Positions 5,784 to 7,034 of a DNA stretch of 7,034 bases are shown in pieces (position 1 is the first letter of the stretch; every line of letters starts with the position of its first letter). The translations under genes were made by a program, and so were the position numbers. The DNA is taken from positions 1 to 7,034 of the forward strand of contig JAHXHF010000169.1 in the NCBI GenBank assembly GCA_025656895.1, in the 5' to 3' direction. The DNA comes from a gamma proteobacterium symbiont of Bathyaustriella thionipta. Lineage in GTDB: Bacteria; Pseudomonadota; Gammaproteobacteria; Chromatiales; Chromatiaceae. The notes beneath the pieces are model-generated. The model saw only the letters and a list, made by a program, of their open reading frames with translations, made no database searches and was not told the DNA's origin.

Positions 5784-5886
5784 GTACTGATTCTTTACCT
5801 CTCCATCTTCAGGAGTCAGTACACTCCTCCATCCTCCTTAATTGGTGGATTTGGGCGCGACACCCCCCCTGTCGCGCCCTTTTTTA
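5784..5886 (+). ncRNA. Candidate small non-coding RNA between tgt and queA
   Basis: A consensus -35 with a fair -10, a structured body and a strong intrinsic terminator define a transcript of about 100 nt on the strand opposite all neighbouring genes. Predicted structure from the 5' end: GTACTGA (5784-5790) pairs with TCAGTAC (5816-5822), with an inner CTCC/GGAG pairing. A second hairpin, ATCCTCC (5831-5837) with GGTGGAT (5844-5850), has one mismatch and the loop TTAATT. The third is the terminator stem. The only ATG (5782) runs into a stop after two codons, so it is probably not coding. The octamer CCTCCTTA (5833-5840) equals the 3' end of 16S rRNA, so pairing with ribosome-binding sites is conceivable. 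If queA and tgt are co-transcribed, the RNA is antisense to that mRNA. I do not recognise the family. Confidence 0.55.
5853..5885 (+). terminator. Perfect rho-independent terminator, plus strand
   Basis: GGGCGCGACA (5853-5862) pairs perfectly with TGTCGCGCCC (5870-5879) around a loop of seven C, followed at once by six T (5880-5885). On the minus strand the stem is followed by AAATCC, not T, so it works only for plus-strand transcription, ending 18 bp short of the queA stop codon. This direction is the strongest evidence for a plus-strand transcript here. Confidence 0.92.
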
Positions 5887-5903
5887 TGCCCGCAGTCTGC
5901 CAA

Positions 5904-6914
5904 TCAGCGGCTCATCCACATGGCATCACCATAACTGAAAAAACGATAACGCTGTTGTACCGCGTGCTGATAGGCCCGCATTACGTTTTCATAACCGGCA
6001 AAAGCGCTGACCAGCATAATCAGGGGCGATTCGGGTAAATGAAAATTGGTCAGCAGCGCATCCACAACCCTGAAACGGTATCCGGGACGGATAAATAGCC
6101 GGGTTTCGCCGCTATAGGGCTGTAATTTGCCCTGGGCTGCGGCTGTTTCCAGACAACGAACTGCGGTTGTGCCTATAGCAACCACCCGCCCGCCCCGTTC
6201 CCGGGTGGCCGCTACCGCGTCACAAACATCCTGCTCCACATTCAGCCATTCGCTGTGCATGGGATGCTGGTCCAGATCATCGACCCTCACCGGCTGAAAG
6301 GTTCCCGCCCCTACATGCAGGGTGACAAAGGCCGTGTTTATGCCTTTGCTTTGAATTTTCTGCAGCATATCCGCATCAAAATGCAGGCCGGCAGTGGGTG
6401 CGGCCACCGCTCCCGCGCTGCGTGCGTAAACGGTTTGATAACGCTCCAGATCGGCGCTGTCATCACTGCGTTCTATATAGGGGGGCAAGGGCACATGCCC
6501 CTGCTGTTGCATGATGCAATTGAAATCGGCCTGCGTAGAAAGCCGTAGCAGATCACCCTGCGGTTCTTCCACGCACAGTTCCAGTTCGTTTTGCAGCAGA
6601 ATTTTGCTGCCCGCTTTGGGGCGCTTGCTGGCTTTCACATGCGCCACAGCATGATGCTTGTCCAGCAGGCGCTCGATCAGTATTTCCACCTTGCCGCCGG
6701 TGGGTTTGTGGCCATAAAGACGGGCATTCATAACCCTGGTGTCATTGAATACCAGCAGATCAGCCGGTTGCAGCTGTTCGATCAGATCCGTGAATTGGCC
6801 GTCCTGCCATTGCCCCTGCTGCAGGCACAGTAAACGGCTGGCCGCGCGCTCTTGCAGAGGTCGCTGGGCGATCAGTTCGGACGGCAGGTGATAATTGAAA
6901 TCGGAACGTTGCAT
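5904..6914 (-). CDS. queA: S-adenosylmethionine:tRNA ribosyltransferase-isomerase
   Basis: QueA transfers and isomerises the ribosyl part of S-adenosylmethionine onto preQ1 in tRNA, giving epoxyqueuosine, the step after Tgt. The 336 residues compare with 356 in E. coli; the C-terminus simply stops soon after the conserved FFSYGDAM. Signatures in order: MQRSDFNYHLPSELIAQRP at the N-terminus, LLVFNDTRV (53-61), GHVPLPPYIERSDD (139-152), AGAVAAPTAGLHF (167-179), TLHVGAGTFQPVR (198-210), MHSE (219-222), VVAIGTTAVRCLE (244-256), TNFHLPES (289-296), LVSAFAGY (301-308) and YRFFSYGDAM (323-332). The ATG fits the family start, although no strong Shine-Dalgarno sequence precedes it. It is the most upstream gene seen. 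It converges with the plus-strand RNA candidate, whose terminator ends just short of the queA stop codon. Confidence 0.99.
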   Translation of the reverse strand: MQRSDFNYHLPSELIAQRPLQERAASRLLCLQQGQWQDGQFTDLIEQLQPADLLVFNDTRVMNARLYGHKPTGGKVEILIERLLDKHHAVAHVKASKRPKAGSKILLQNELELCVEEPQGDLLRLSTQADFNCIMQQQGHVPLPPYIERSDDSADLERYQTVYARSAGAVAAPTAGLHFDADMLQKIQSKGINTAFVTLHVGAGTFQPVRVDDLDQHPMHSEWLNVEQDVCDAVAATRERGGRVVAIGTTAVRCLETAAAQGKLQPYSGETRLFIRPGYRFRVVDALLTNFHLPESPLIMLVSAFAGYENVMRAYQHAVQQRYRFFSYGDAMWMSR

Positions 6915-6994
6915 TGCGGCGGCATCTTATCACAGTCCGTCATCTAGGGCAATCGGACTTAAATTCATCCATTGATTACCCGCAGCAAATAGTC

Positions 6995-7003
6995 ATTATC
7001 CCA
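6995..7003 (-). promoter_or_regulatory. Extended -10 promoter candidate for queA
   Basis: On the minus strand the sequence reads TGGGATAAT, a TGn extension with GATAAT (5 of 6 matches to TATAAT). It predicts a start about 74 nt before the queA ATG. No good -35 is present at the expected distance. No other gene or terminator is visible in 6915-7034, so this short leader is the likely regulatory region of queA, but the evidence is a motif match only. Confidence 0.33.
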
Positions 7004-7034
7004 GCCTGCTTTTAGACGTTTTGTTTTGACTCCC

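Noticed and set aside
5810..5845. Minus-strand AAGGAGG followed directly by ATG and a 7-codon frame (MEECTDS), a possible leader peptide
   Set aside because: The Shine-Dalgarno sequence abuts the ATG with no spacing, and the frame is tiny. The plus-strand promoter and one-directional terminator explain the region better, though this reading is not excluded.
6915..7034. A possible gene end or start upstream of queA
   Set aside because: No frame of meaningful length or recognisable peptide occurs in either direction; only a weak promoter-like motif is visible.

Overview
The window looks like chromosomal DNA of a gammaproteobacterium of moderate GC content. All five protein genes lie on the minus strand in the order queA, tgt, yajC, secD, secF, the gene order known from Escherichia coli and many other Gammaproteobacteria. 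The proteins match the E. coli ones closely in length and motifs. Short repeats with CGTTCCCACG-type hairpins and C-rich AAATCCCCC-type hairpins are, from memory, common in Methylococcales (methanotrophs) and some relatives, so a methanotroph-like host is possible, but the sequence does not prove it.

Layout from the right, following transcription: a 120-bp queA leader region (6915-7034); queA (5904-6914); a 241-bp gap holding a plus-strand transcription unit that looks like a small RNA gene, with promoter 5749-5777, body about 5784-5886 and a perfect terminator; tgt (4565-5662); a 1,070-bp gap (3495-4564) almost filled with repeats; yajC (3150-3494); a 90-bp gap; secD (1200-3059); secF (244-1185) with a terminator-like hairpin just beyond it; and a second repeat cluster at 1-197.

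The genes form two functional pairs. Tgt and QueA carry out consecutive steps of queuosine synthesis at position 34 of tRNAs with GUN anticodons. YajC, SecD and SecF form the accessory membrane complex of the Sec translocon, which uses the proton gradient to help pull exported proteins across the inner membrane.

The unusual content lies between the genes. A roughly 180-bp palindrome-ended element occurs three times in direct orientation between tgt and yajC, and once as an inverted hybrid copy at the left edge. One copy is bounded exactly by 152-158-bp direct repeats that include the last 11 codons of tgt, leaving a small tgt remnant. The repeat block separates tgt from yajC, and a candidate promoter lies directly in front of yajC. 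The plus-strand RNA candidate between tgt and queA carries an octamer identical to the anti-Shine-Dalgarno end of 16S rRNA. No defence system, CRISPR array, tRNA, rRNA or transposase gene is visible.
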